64,000 bases of DNA, from the NCBI RefSeq assembly GCF_019655055.1, contig NZ_BPFA01000014.1, positions 48,895 through 112,894 on the forward strand. The letters are read 5' to 3'. Positions 26,191-37,141 of this stretch are shown piece by piece. Numbering within the stretch: the first letter of the stretch is position 1; every line of letters starts with the position of its first letter. The position numbers were made by a program, and so were the translations under genes. The notes below the pieces were generated by a model, which was not told the DNA's origin, did not search any database, and worked only from the letters and a program-made list of their open reading frames with translations. The stretch comes from Shewanella sp. MBTL60-112-B2. GTDB taxonomy: Bacteria; Pseudomonadota; Gammaproteobacteria; Enterobacterales; Shewanellaceae.

Positions 26191-27772
26191 CAGCCCATGC
26201 CCTATTCAGCTTATTAAACGCCGCAGCGGGATCATCGGCCTCAGTCAAGGCTCGAACCACTGCAATGTCATCTACACCTGTCGCTTTAACGCTCTTAAGC
26301 CTAGACTCATCGATACCGCCAATGGCAACAATTGGCAGCTCGCCTTTCATCAAAGAAACATAGCGGCTCAGTTTTTCTAGCCCCTGAGGCAAAGATGGCA
26401 TCTGCTTGGTGGTAGTCGGAAATATATGGCCAAATGCGATATATGACGGCTGGTGCTGCTTTGCGAGTAATATTTCGAAATAGCTATGACTCGACAACCC
26501 TAGTGCAATATTTGCATCACGTAGCTGCTGTAAGTTGCTGTCTATCAAGTCTTCCTGTCCAAGGTGAACGCCGTAGGCTTGGTGCTTAATCGCAAGCTGC
26601 CAGTGATCGTTAATGAACACTCGTGATTGATAATCTCGACCGAGAGCTATTGCTTTGATGATCTGATCTTCAAGGCTCGGCGAAGCAGCATCCTTCACTC
26701 TAAGCTGAATTGTCTTGGCTCCCGCTTTTAACAAGGTTTGTAGCAATTCAACATCGGCAACAACCGGATATAGACCCAAGCTGCCATCAATCTGCTTGAA
26801 ATCGGCTTGCTGATGACTTTTCAATTCACCACCAGCAAGTGACATAGGTTCGGTATCGCTTGCTGTAATTGGTTTGATATAGGGAAATTGCTGTAAGTCT
26901 TTTGGCCACGCCGCTCTTGCCAAACATCCTGGTCCACCACCCGGCTGATAGCTAGCAATCAGTCCTGCATTGACATAGGCCTTAGCCACAACAACCGCAT
27001 CATTAAGCACAAAGCCATGGGCCATCACCGATGCAATTGCCGATGATAATGTACAACCTGTTCCATGGTTATTTTGGCTATTAACACGATGACTCGATAG
27101 CCAAAAACTCTGCCATTGATGCTTATCGGAGATCCCTGCGACATCTGTACATACCAGCAAATCATTAGCCTGATGCTGACACCAAGCTGGACCCAAATCG
27201 CCACCTTTGGCTAGCACCGAAGTGTTTAACTGTTCTGATAGCTGTTTAGCAGCTGTAATACACGCATCAACACTCTCAAGCTCAGTTGCAGCCAGAATGG
27301 CTAACTCACTCACATTAGGCGTGATTAATGTGAGTAATCCTTTAAACGGCGTAAAATCAAGCCTTGCGCCATTTGCCAGTGCATCACCGCAGGTAGCCAC
27401 CATCACTGGGTCTAAAATAACAGGCACTACAATGCCAGATTGACGCCAACTAGCTTGCTGCTCAGCTAACCATTTGGCTAGATAGTCAATTTGAGCCTGT
27501 TCGGCCAGCAAGCCAATTTTAATGGCTGCAGGCGGTAGGTCGCTCACTAAGGTGTCTAGCTGAGACTTAAGCATTTGGCTTGATACCGACTCAACCATTG
27601 CCACAGTCACAGAACTCTGTGCTGTCACTGCGGTGATAACACTGCAGGCGTGGGCATCAAGATCTGACATGGTTGCCAGATCCGCTTGAATGCCTGCACC
27701 ACCGCCACTATCAGAGCCCGCAATCGTCCATACAACAGGACGACTCACAGGCAATGTATGTGCGTTTGCCAT
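26180..27772 (-). CDS. thiDE: Bifunctional HMP(-P) kinase / thiamine phosphate synthase (ThiD-ThiE fusion)
   Basis: A 530-residue fusion. Residues about 10-280 are a ribokinase-fold HMP-P kinase (WTIAGSDSGGGAGIQADL at the start and NNHGTGCTLSSAIAS as the anion-hole/catalytic end). Residues about 330-520 are a thiamine phosphate synthase TIM barrel (IQLRVKD, VFINDHWQLA, GVHLGQEDL, LGLSSHS, AFGHIFPT, VAIGGI). The fusion joins pyrimidine phosphorylation and coupling with the thiazole. It lies 2 bp after thiC and is preceded by a GAGGA site. Confidence 0.96.
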   Translation of the reverse strand: MANAHTLPVSRPVVWTIAGSDSGGGAGIQADLATMSDLDAHACSVITAVTAQSSVTVAMVESVSSQMLKSQLDTLVSDLPPAAIKIGLLAEQAQIDYLAKWLAEQQASWRQSGIVVPVILDPVMVATCGDALANGARLDFTPFKGLLTLITPNVSELAILAATELESVDACITAAKQLSEQLNTSVLAKGGDLGPAWCQHQANDLLVCTDVAGISDKHQWQSFWLSSHRVNSQNNHGTGCTLSSAIASVMAHGFVLNDAVVVAKAYVNAGLIASYQPGGGPGCLARAAWPKDLQQFPYIKPITASDTEPMSLAGGELKSHQQADFKQIDGSLGLYPVVADVELLQTLLKAGAKTIQLRVKDAASPSLEDQIIKAIALGRDYQSRVFINDHWQLAIKHQAYGVHLGQEDLIDSNLQQLRDANIALGLSSHSYFEILLAKQHQPSYIAFGHIFPTTTKQMPSLPQGLEKLSRYVSLMKGELPIVAIGGIDESRLKSVKATGVDDIAVVRALTEADDPAAAFNKLNRAWADEK

Positions 27773-27774
27773 GA

Positions 27775-29793
<2,019 letters not shown>

Positions 29794-29935
29794 TTATTAG
29801 AAATGAAGTTGCTTGCCAGGAGAAATTGAGAATGTGAAAAGTTGAACATATAACTAGCGGTAAATTCTAGTTACACGTAACCACCGAAATACTGCTTTTA
29901 GCGCTTATTTAAAAGTCATTTATGCAGTTATTTCG

Positions 29936-30017
29936 CTTGTTTCCTTCGCAGGTTCTAGCCTGATCAGGTTCAACGGATCCCGAATTAACGGTCTCAGCCA
30001 TATGGCACTCCGACAAG
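29936..30017 (-). promoter_or_regulatory. TPP riboswitch (THI element)
   Basis: Read on the minus strand, the segment carries the diagnostic GGAGTGCC, GCTGAGA and GAACCTGATCAGG blocks, followed by GAACCTGCGAAGGAAACAAG. The outer stem is CTTGT with ACAAG. It sits upstream of thiC and should switch off the whole thi operon when thiamine pyrophosphate is abundant, probably by hiding the thiC ribosome site or by termination; the mode was not resolved. Confidence 0.96.
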
Positions 30018-30227
30018 ATGAGCTGGCAGTATAGACCTATCTACTAGTGAGATACAAGGGCTTAAAAAGTTATTAGACCAGAAGTTTATAACAAACATTT
30101 TCATATTCAAGCAACTGAAATTTAATGACTAAAATCAAATCAACCACAAAAAATGTCTACTAATATGAATTTTAATCAGTCAACAATTTCCGATAAACCC
30201 AGCTTCTTAGTATTCTAAGATTGGGCT

Positions 30228-30536
30228 TTAAAAGCTTATCATGCGCTGCTCTAGCCGTTTATCAATTGCCTCTTTAATGGCTATTTTGACTTTGTCTTCA
30301 CCACAGTTAAACCAATAGCCAAGATTTTCTGCATAGGGGTTAATTTGGTTGCTGTTTTTGACAAGCCGGTAGCAATCATCACCGTGTTTTACAACTCTAT
30401 TTGGGTCTAACCTGTGCTGAGTGGTGATGATTTAACTGCACTCATCCTCGTCTAAAAATATCAGCTCTTGCATTTCGCCATCCATCTCACTGAATGAGCG
30501 TTTTGAGTATATTGAGCAGCGCTGTCTGCCACTAAT
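30228..30536 (-). pseudogene. Decayed open frame with an in-frame stop
   Basis: One minus-strand frame reads a protein-like sequence (RCSIYSKRSFSEMDGEMQE, IFLDEDECS, then a TAA, then HRLDPNRVVKHGDDCYRL, NPYAENLGYWFNCGEDKV, ending at a TAA at 30228). The segment after the internal stop has no start codon of its own, and a TGA bounds the upstream end. The codon sense continues across the internal stop in the same frame, which suggests a recent nonsense mutation in a larger lost gene. I do not recognise the family. The rest of 30018-30828 shows no gene. Confidence 0.45.
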
Positions 30537-30828
30537 TCATCTAACTGAACCGTTCTCTGTAGCTGAAGTACGCCCTTGAGTTATCCCTATTGGTGTTTTA
30601 AATCCTATTCAATGCCCGTATTTGCTATAGCTGCTAGCTATATACGCTTGATATCTCATTTAACGATAGTTTAGAACAAGCTTATTAACATAAGTTACCT
30701 ATCGCTAGCAAGCTGCTGTGAGTTTCAATCAAAAACTTAGCGTACACGTGTTCGCTTAAACTCTAGCTTTTCAATTCAAAGCTGTTACACTGCCCTTAAT
30801 TGTGGTCTAACCAGAAGTCTTTTATACG

Positions 30829-31524
30829 ATGGCAGTAGAACAAGTGACAGTTTCAGACAGTCAAGGATCTCATCCTAAAGGTAAGCAGATAACAGAAGCT
30901 AGCTACTGTGCTAGAGAAGAGCTTGCTAACAGCATCAGCCATGGTATGGGCGTCATTGTCGGTATTGTCGGGCTTATTCTGTGTTTGCTAAAGGGCTACG
31001 ATCACTTAAGTTTTATTCAATTAACAGGTGTAGTTATTTACTGCAGTAGCATTATCTTACTTTTTCTGTGCTCAACCCTATACCACAGCGCCACATCTCC
31101 TTTATTGAAACACAGACTTAAAATTGCCGACCACTGCGCCATCTATCTATTGATAGCGGGTACGTACACGCCGCTAATGTTGATTAGCTTAAATAGTAGT
31201 GATGCCAATCTTGTATTAATTGCCATCTGGTCGTTAGCTATTGGGGGAGTATTATTTAAAACCCTATTTATTGGACGTTTTAAAGCTTTCAGTCTGGTGT
31301 TGTATTTAGTGATGGGTTGGCTATGTGTGACTGTGATGAAAGAGCTTATAGCCAATATGTCTGATCTGGGTTTTAATCTGTTACTCGGTGGCGGGTTATT
31401 TTATAGCTTAGGGGTTATTTTTTATGTGGCTAAACGCATCCCTTTTAATCACGCGATTTGGCACTTATTTGTATTAGGTGGAGCAATTTGCCACTTCCTT
31501 TGTATCTATCTAACCGTGATTTAG
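30829..31524 (+). CDS. trhA: Hemolysin III family membrane protein (TrhA/YqfA type)
   Basis: Inner membrane protein of 231 residues with seven predicted helices, related to hemolysin III and the PAQR receptors. Typical are EELANSISHGMGVIVG in the first helix, SSTLYHS-like CSTLYHSATSP, and the C-terminal AIWHLFVLGGAICHF; the conserved Ser/His/Asp residues (HSAT, DHCAIYLLIAGTYTP, HLFVLGG.ICHF) match a zinc-site hydrolase-like fold. The E. coli homologue has been linked to membrane lipid homeostasis. Toxin activity should not be assumed. A terminator follows. Confidence 0.9.
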   Translation: MAVEQVTVSDSQGSHPKGKQITEASYCAREELANSISHGMGVIVGIVGLILCLLKGYDHLSFIQLTGVVIYCSSIILLFLCSTLYHSATSPLLKHRLKIADHCAIYLLIAGTYTPLMLISLNSSDANLVLIAIWSLAIGGVLFKTLFIGRFKAFSLVLYLVMGWLCVTVMKELIANMSDLGFNLLLGGGLFYSLGVIFYVAKRIPFNHAIWHLFVLGGAICHFLCIYLTVI

Positions 31525-31571
31525 TTAGTCAACAATGAAGGGCAATAGTTAGGATAGGTCAATCATTATAT

Positions 31572-31596
31572 AAAAAGGCACTCAAAGTGCCTTTTT
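31572..31596 (+). terminator. Terminator after the hemolysin III family gene
   Basis: AAAAAGGCACT and AGTGCCTTTTT form an 11-bp stem around a CAA loop with T-runs in both directions. It can serve both the plus-strand gene ending at 31524 and the minus-strand gene ending at 31641. Confidence 0.9.
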
Positions 31597-31640
31597 GTTT
31601 TAGCCATTATTCTGAGTGTAATATTACAGCTTAAGTCTAC

Positions 31641-32156
31641 TCACTGACAGAATGCTTTAAATGCTGCATTAAGTCGCTCAGCTTCATCTTGTTTATTAGC
31701 CAGCTTAAACAGTTCAATAATGCATTCAATCGTGCACAAGCCGCCCTCAATTTGATTACGTCGTAAATTAAACTGCGACTCGGGACTATGGGTTAAAGAA
31801 AAGGTTTTCGCCGTTTTCAAGTATGGGCTTTGGCGCAGCATCTTGCGCGCTTCTTGCCAAGTCGCATCCAAAATCACCAAAGTTTTCGGCAGCGACTTAA
31901 ATTTATGCTCTCGTTGTGACAGCTGCTGAATTTTGTTCATACTCTGTTCAGAGCTAACTTGAGTATCGTCAGTGTCGTCTTCTGGGAACAACAGCGCAGT
32001 GTCGGCTTGCTGCAGCTTAGCTAACAACTCAGCTGAAGGCGCGACACGTGACCACATCACTCGCTGGCAATAGTTAGGAAACAGTTTAACAGCGAGGTTA
32101 CCGGTATTCGTCGGACGCGTAGCTTCACGTTCATGGGTTAATAATATGACTTGCAC
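31641..32156 (-). CDS. DTW-domain protein (tRNA-uridine aminocarboxypropyltransferase family)
   Basis: 171 residues with the family hallmark: LVILDATWQEARKML, then the C-terminal QIEGGLCTIECI. DTW proteins include the enzymes that put the acp3 group on uridine 47 of tRNA. The start is a GTG with an in-frame stop four codons upstream, so the protein lacks the N-terminal Cys-rich stretch of the E. coli enzyme and begins directly at QVILLTHEREATRP. Whether this is a natural short subfamily or an N-terminal loss is unclear. Confidence 0.85.
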   Translation of the reverse strand: MQVILLTHEREATRPTNTGNLAVKLFPNYCQRVMWSRVAPSAELLAKLQQADTALLFPEDDTDDTQVSSEQSMNKIQQLSQREHKFKSLPKTLVILDATWQEARKMLRQSPYLKTAKTFSLTHSPESQFNLRRNQIEGGLCTIECIIELFKLANKQDEAERLNAAFKAFCQ

Positions 32157-32320
32157 AGAACTGACTCAAAATTAAATTACGACGAGAGTATAATAGGCTT
32201 AAAGCCAAAAAGCGCCCCTCTTATATGGGACGCTTTTATAAGGGACGCTTTATTTGATCTATTATTGACATCAACGGCTTAAAAGCCATATATCAATAAC
32301 TAGACGCTAAAATTGATAGC

Positions 32321-32812
32321 CTATTTGTACTTCTTTACTTTCTTTAAAGCAACCTGCTGCTTTAGCATAGAAAGATGGTCAGTAAACACCACACCATTAA
32401 GGTGATCCATTTCATGCTGTAAAACGATAGCTAAGAATTCATCTGTATCGATTTCAAATGCTTTACCTTGGCGATCTAAAGCGCTGACCTTAACGCCTTC
32501 ATGACGATTGACCTTAGCGCGATAACCAGGAATAGATAAACAACCCTCTTCACCTTGATATTCACCACGAGACTCAATGATCTCAGGGTTAATCAATACC
32601 ATTGGTTGATCTCGCTCGTCAGACAGGTCGATAACCAAAATGGCATGCAAGCTGCCAACTTGAGTTGCAGCTAAACCGATACCATCGTCGGTGTCATACA
32701 TAGTCTCAATCAAATCATCGATAAAGCTTTGTACAGATTCAATATCTGTTACCGGAACCGCTTTACGCTTTAGGCGCTCATCGGGGATCGTTAAAATGTC
32801 TAACACTGCCAT
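32321..32812 (-). CDS. def: Peptide deformylase
   Basis: Removes the formyl group from the N-terminal Met of new proteins. The 163 residues carry all three signature motifs: GIGLAATQVG (about 44-53), EGCLSIPG with metal ligand Cys91, and QHEMDHLNG with His133, Glu134 and His137. It is not next to fmt here, so this may be a second copy; paralogues are common in marine gammaproteobacteria. Confidence 0.97.
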   Translation of the reverse strand: MAVLDILTIPDERLKRKAVPVTDIESVQSFIDDLIETMYDTDDGIGLAATQVGSLHAILVIDLSDERDQPMVLINPEIIESRGEYQGEEGCLSIPGYRAKVNRHEGVKVSALDRQGKAFEIDTDEFLAIVLQHEMDHLNGVVFTDHLSMLKQQVALKKVKKYK

Positions 32813-33077
32813 ATTATAATCACACTAAAAGTAAACTAAAAAATTCGCGCTATTATGACCGAATCAGGCGCAAAGGCAACTCTGGCAGGCATTTAAGTCA
32901 TTTTTCTTCTTCAATTTAAAGCACTCCTTTAAATACCGCGGGCATGACCTTTTTACTCGCTAAGTCAGTTTGCAGACAATTGAGCAACTTTAACGCTTCC
33001 ATTTTGCACAATAATCTCCACTTTTTTACAACATGTGATAGCATGATTTAAAATGTATAAAATATACGGATAATAAT

Positions 33078-34799
33078 ATGACTCAAGCAGGACGCACTGC
33101 GTTGCCCCCTACATTCTTTGTAGCCAATACCATGGAGATCTTTGAACGCCTTGCCTGGTATGGCTTTTTTGCCCTATCTTCGCTTTACATGACCTCGCCA
33201 CAAAATCAAGGTGGCTTAGGGTTCTCTGAACAAGAGCGTGGCTTATTGCAAGGTATGATCCCCTTCTTTCTCTATCTATTTCCTGTTCTCACTGGCGCCC
33301 TTGCCGACCGCTATGGCTACCGAAGAATGTTCCTCGTCGCCTACGCCATCATGTGTCCAAGTTATTACTTATTGGGACAAGTCGATACCTTTATGGGCTT
33401 CTTTGTCGCCTTTATGGGCGTCGCGGTGGGTGCCGCCTGCTTTAAACCTGTCGTTACTGGCACTGTGGCGCGAACAACAGATGATACAAACCGCGGCTTA
33501 GGCTTCGGGATCTTCTATATGATGGTCAATATCGGCGGCTTCTTGGGGCCTTTTATCGCAGGTTATGTTAGAGCAATAAGTTGGGATTGGGTATTTATCA
33601 TGTCTGCATTCTGGATTGCGGTTAACTTCATTCCAGCTTACTTCTTCTATAAAGAACCAACGGATCAGAATCAACAAAAAGGAAAGCCTCTTAAAGCGGT
33701 ATTCCAAGATATCCAGCAAGTGTTAGGTAATGCACGCTTTGCTATTTTATTCTTCGGTACCTTAATCATCTTAATGTCTTACGGCGCGAAATGGATCACA
33801 GGTGAAACCACCTTAATCATCTACGCTGTTTGGTTCACAGCCCATATTATTTGGGACAAGTTAGCCTCATCTAGTAAGCAAGCGCCTTGGTACGCACAAA
33901 AGATCAGTCTAGGTAATAAACCATTCGTTATTTATCTACTCATCCTCTCTGGTATGTGGATGGTTTATCAACAGATTTTTATAACCTTACCTATCTATAT
34001 TCGAGACTTTGTCGATACATCAGATTTAGTCATGATGTTGGCTGGCTACCCTGACTTACAGCAGTTCTTTGCTCCTGTCGATGTCAGTCTATTACAATCC
34101 GAAATGACACGTCTAAGCCACGAAGTTGCTGCAGGTACACTTAATGTAAAACAAGCATATTTTGAGTTGGTGCATACTAAGGTGATGGTGCCAACGGCTG
34201 AAATCAGTCAAGCTTTTGCCGCTATAACCCAAACGCCAACAGCTGCAGCCCAGTACGCTCAAACTTGGGCTAGCGAATATCGCCAAGTTAATCCTGAGTA
34301 CCTTATCGGACTTAACTTCCTATCGATTGTTGTGATGCAGTTATTTATTAGCCGCTTCGTAGAGCGCTTCCAAGCATTGCCTGTTTTAGTGGGTGGCACG
34401 ATTATTCTCGCTATCGGTACAGCCATTGGTGGTATTGCTCATGGTGCGATCATGGGCGGAGCCATGGTGCTGACCTCTATTTTAGTATTCTCCATTGGTG
34501 AAATGGTTGCTTCACCTAAGAGCCAAGAGTATGTCGCAAGCTTTGCACCTAATGATAAAAAGGCTATGTTTATGGGCTATTACTTCGTCTCTTCGGCAAT
34601 TGGCTTCTTATTAGCAGGACCTCTGTCTGGTTACCTATATGCAGAAGTAGCTAAAGGCGCGGGTCGTCCAGATATGATGTGGTACATCATTGGTGGCTTT
34701 GGCTTATTAACTGCATTTGGTCTGGTGATGTTCCACAAGTTTGGTACTACGCCACAGGCGGATAACGATACCGATGCAACGCTAGCCCAAGCGAGCTAA
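33078..34799 (+). CDS. POT-family proton-dependent oligopeptide transporter (MFS)
   Basis: 573-residue inner membrane transporter with about 12-14 helices. The N-terminal FERLAWYGFFALSSLYM corresponds to the ExxER-type start of POT transporters, followed by GALADRYGYRRMFLVAY, the MFS motif A region, and FGIFYMMVNIGGFLGPFIAG, the family FYxxINxGSL-like signature. A large central soluble insertion (about 340-430) is present. Expected function is H+-coupled uptake of di- or tripeptides; substrate range cannot be read. A terminator follows. Confidence 0.9.
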   Translation: MTQAGRTALPPTFFVANTMEIFERLAWYGFFALSSLYMTSPQNQGGLGFSEQERGLLQGMIPFFLYLFPVLTGALADRYGYRRMFLVAYAIMCPSYYLLGQVDTFMGFFVAFMGVAVGAACFKPVVTGTVARTTDDTNRGLGFGIFYMMVNIGGFLGPFIAGYVRAISWDWVFIMSAFWIAVNFIPAYFFYKEPTDQNQQKGKPLKAVFQDIQQVLGNARFAILFFGTLIILMSYGAKWITGETTLIIYAVWFTAHIIWDKLASSSKQAPWYAQKISLGNKPFVIYLLILSGMWMVYQQIFITLPIYIRDFVDTSDLVMMLAGYPDLQQFFAPVDVSLLQSEMTRLSHEVAAGTLNVKQAYFELVHTKVMVPTAEISQAFAAITQTPTAAAQYAQTWASEYRQVNPEYLIGLNFLSIVVMQLFISRFVERFQALPVLVGGTIILAIGTAIGGIAHGAIMGGAMVLTSILVFSIGEMVASPKSQEYVASFAPNDKKAMFMGYYFVSSAIGFLLAGPLSGYLYAEVAKGAGRPDMMWYIIGGFGLLTAFGLVMFHKFGTTPQADNDTDATLAQAS

Positions 34800-34931
34800 G
34801 TTGAAGGGCTATGTTAAAGGGCTAAGTGACAGAGCTAGCATCACGGACTAGCTTAAAGAGCTAATCAAGATCTGAAAAGATAAGCCTGCTCTTTAGATAA
34901 TTAAGTCCATACTATATAAACAGTTCATATA

Positions 34932-34970
34932 AACAGCCCGCGTAAGCATACTTACACGGGCTGTTTTTTT
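34932..34970 (+). terminator. Terminator after the POT transporter
   Basis: CAGCCCGCGTAAG and CTTACACGGGCTG form a 13-bp stem with one G-T pair, followed by eight T. It lies about 130 bp past the transporter stop. Confidence 0.85.
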
Positions 34971-35028
34971 CCCAACTGAGATTGAATCGCGAGTACGCAT
35001 AACAATCAGTGTAATGGCGAACTAATAA

Positions 35029-35700
35029 CTAAAATTGTGAGCGTATTGCAAATACCCACTGAGTGTCTTCATCCTCAAATTGTTCTAGCTTCTCCCAATC
35101 ATACTGATAACGAACCGTCCAAGACCACTGCGGATTAATCAAATAACCTAGGGCTAACCAACTTTTAGCCTCATAACGCTCTACGCCATCGATGCCCAAA
35201 TTACCTTGAGCATAAAACTCACTGTACCAATGCTCCGACAAAGGCTTAAGCACAGTCATATTTACATTCGCTGCAGTACTGTCTGTATAAGACTTAACAG
35301 CCAGATGATTCACTGCGACTTCGGTAAACACCTGTGTCGCAAACCATCCTTGATGTTCAGTCATCAAACCGAGCTGAAATTGATAATAACTCGCTTTGCC
35401 GTGCGGAGAGTCAGTCTTAGCATGCTGTACTGAAGCTCTTACATTTACTTCTTGCGTCGAATATAAGTAACCCATATGCCACTTATCGCCGCCTAAATTA
35501 GTATTGGCTGAAAATTTTTGATGGCTAGTAGCAAAACTACCGCCCAATTTGAATACATCGCCATCGAAGCCCACATACAGAGAGTCGTTAAGATTTAACG
35601 GGTCAGCAATATGCCTAAAATCATTAGCATAACTAGGAACTAGGACCGTGGAGAGGAATAACAGGGAGCCTACGAATGGTGTTAACGCCTTTACTGACAT
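35029..35700 (-). CDS. Probable small outer-membrane beta-barrel protein
   Basis: 223 residues with a signal peptide ending at PSYAND and a C-terminal Phe (IRSQF), typical of outer-membrane barrels. The mature part alternates hydrophobic and polar residues in short strands (SLYVGFDGDVFKLGG, WHMGYLYSTQEVNVRAS, SYYQFQLGLM, SWLALGYLI, SWTVRYQYDW). No family was recognised; it could be a porin-like or adhesin-type barrel of 8-10 strands. It is monocistronic. Confidence 0.7.
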   Translation of the reverse strand: MSVKALTPFVGSLLFLSTVLVPSYANDFRHIADPLNLNDSLYVGFDGDVFKLGGSFATSHQKFSANTNLGGDKWHMGYLYSTQEVNVRASVQHAKTDSPHGKASYYQFQLGLMTEHQGWFATQVFTEVAVNHLAVKSYTDSTAANVNMTVLKPLSEHWYSEFYAQGNLGIDGVERYEAKSWLALGYLINPQWSWTVRYQYDWEKLEQFEDEDTQWVFAIRSQF

Positions 35701-35910
35701 TATAGATACCGCTAAAAAAGCGCTATTATTACTTTAGCGCCAAGTCTCAGCAAGGGTTTTTACCATATATTACAAGCAGCTAACCACAAACTGCAGGTAG
35801 AAACAATTAGGTAACACTAGTATCCAAAAAAGCCTTAGTGCGAATACAAATGAACCAAAGAGTTGATATTATCAAGGTTAAAAACTACCGTAATAAAAGG
35901 AACAGTAATT

Positions 35911-36264
35911 ATGCAAATGAATAGTGAATCTTCACCTATGGCGAGAATATGGCACATTGTGGCCATGATCCCTAAAGGTAAGGTCTATTCTTACGGTAAG
36001 GTAGCAGACTTAGCAGGCTTGCCCGGTCGAGCGCGTTTAGTCTCTAAAGCATTACGCGCGGCTCCAGCTGAGATGGATCTACCTTGGCATAGAGTCATCA
36101 ATAGCCAGGGCAAAATTTCTTTTGCAGAGCATACGCAGCCCTTTATAGAGCAGATGCAAATCTTACGTACAGAAGGTGTTACAGTGAACCGAGGCAGAAT
36201 TAAGCTGTCAGACTATGAGTGGCAACCCGATATTGCAACGTTAGTGCTTTCCTTGCCGTATTAG
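35911..36264 (+). CDS. Alkyltransferase-like (ATL) DNA-binding protein
   Basis: About 117 residues matching the C-terminal domain of O6-alkylguanine-DNA alkyltransferases: IPKGKVYSYGKVADLAG, RLVSKALRA, and LPWHRVINSQGKIS. The catalytic PCHR is PWHR here, so the protein cannot accept the alkyl group; ATL proteins instead flag O6-alkylguanine for nucleotide excision repair. The start at 35911 follows AAAGGAA; an upstream ATG at 35863 lacks a site. An ATG two codons later is also possible. Confidence 0.92.
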   Translation: MQMNSESSPMARIWHIVAMIPKGKVYSYGKVADLAGLPGRARLVSKALRAAPAEMDLPWHRVINSQGKISFAEHTQPFIEQMQILRTEGVTVNRGRIKLSDYEWQPDIATLVLSLPY

Positions 36265-36285
36265 AAAGCTATTAAGGAGTTTTAT

Positions 36286-37071
36286 TTGCCTAAAAAGTTA
36301 CCGACTCTATTCACTATCAGCCTGTTAGTTGCAAGCAGCTCAACGCTTGCTGACGTCACAGTGTTAACTCCACATACTGCCGAGTATCAAGTCAATTACG
36401 GCAGTATAGAGCTTGGGCGTGCTCGCTATATTCTCGAGACTCCACAAGACAATTTCTTTCAGTATCGCTTCGATAGTGATGTAGGGCTATTAATGCTGTC
36501 AGATAAACGCCACATCCGTAGCGAATTTACCTTAGAGGGAGCTAATCAGCTGGTTCCTATGCGCTACTCGGTCGAACGAACCGGCACAGGCCCAAGTTTT
36601 AGAGAGCAAGCCGCCTTTGCTAAAGGGCAAAATGTGGTTCACAGCCGCTATAAAGATGAGCGTGCAACATTACCTTACGACAGTGAACTGTTTGACCCAC
36701 TGATGGTGCAGCTTCAATTTAGACTCGATATGCAAGCCCATAAGGATGAGCTACATTACACCATGGTAAAAGAGGGAGAAGTCGATGACTATGCCTTTAA
36801 AATCGTGGCAAAAGAGCGAGTAAACATCGAAAGTGGTAGCTATCAAACCATCAAGTTTGAGGTCATCCGTGATAGTAAAAAGCGTCAAACCTTCTTTTGG
36901 ATGGCGCCGGACCTTAGTTACCTGCCAATACGCTTAACTCACTTTGAAAAAGGCAGTAAGCAACTAGATATTAAACTGCTTAATTATCATTTTGATCAGA
37001 GTAGTAAAGAGACACCACCAACCACAGAGCAGGCACTGGTTGATGATAAGGTTAATAACGAAGAAGGCTGA
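36286..37071 (+). CDS. DUF3108-type periplasmic protein
   Basis: 261 residues with a signal peptide ending at LADV. The start is a TTG at 36286, supported by AAGGAG 6 nt upstream. The mature protein (AEYQVNYGSIELGRARY, FQYRFDSDVG, DPLMVQLQFRLDMQ, TFFWMAPDLSYLPIRL) fits the DUF3108 family of exported beta-rich proteins of unknown function. It is 21 bp downstream of the ATL gene, likely in one transcript, and followed by a terminator. Confidence 0.85.
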   Translation: MPKKLPTLFTISLLVASSSTLADVTVLTPHTAEYQVNYGSIELGRARYILETPQDNFFQYRFDSDVGLLMLSDKRHIRSEFTLEGANQLVPMRYSVERTGTGPSFREQAAFAKGQNVVHSRYKDERATLPYDSELFDPLMVQLQFRLDMQAHKDELHYTMVKEGEVDDYAFKIVAKERVNIESGSYQTIKFEVIRDSKKRQTFFWMAPDLSYLPIRLTHFEKGSKQLDIKLLNYHFDQSSKETPPTTEQALVDDKVNNEEG

Positions 37072-37089
37072 GCTTATTAAATGGTGTTA

Positions 37090-37122
37090 AAAAGCTCGCA
37101 AAGTTAACCCTTGCGAGCTTTT
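37090..37122 (+). terminator. Terminator between the DUF3108 gene and the amidotransferase
   Basis: AAAAGCTCGCAA and TTGCGAGCTTTT form a perfect 12-bp stem with a 9-nt loop, between two convergent genes. A T-run exists on both strands, so it may serve both. Confidence 0.85.
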
Positions 37123-37141
37123 AGATTTATTCTGCCAGCAT

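Noticed and set aside
30829..31524. Haemolytic toxin
   Set aside because: Hemolysin III family name is historical; the sequence is a seven-helix membrane protein of the TrhA/PAQR type with no toxin features visible.
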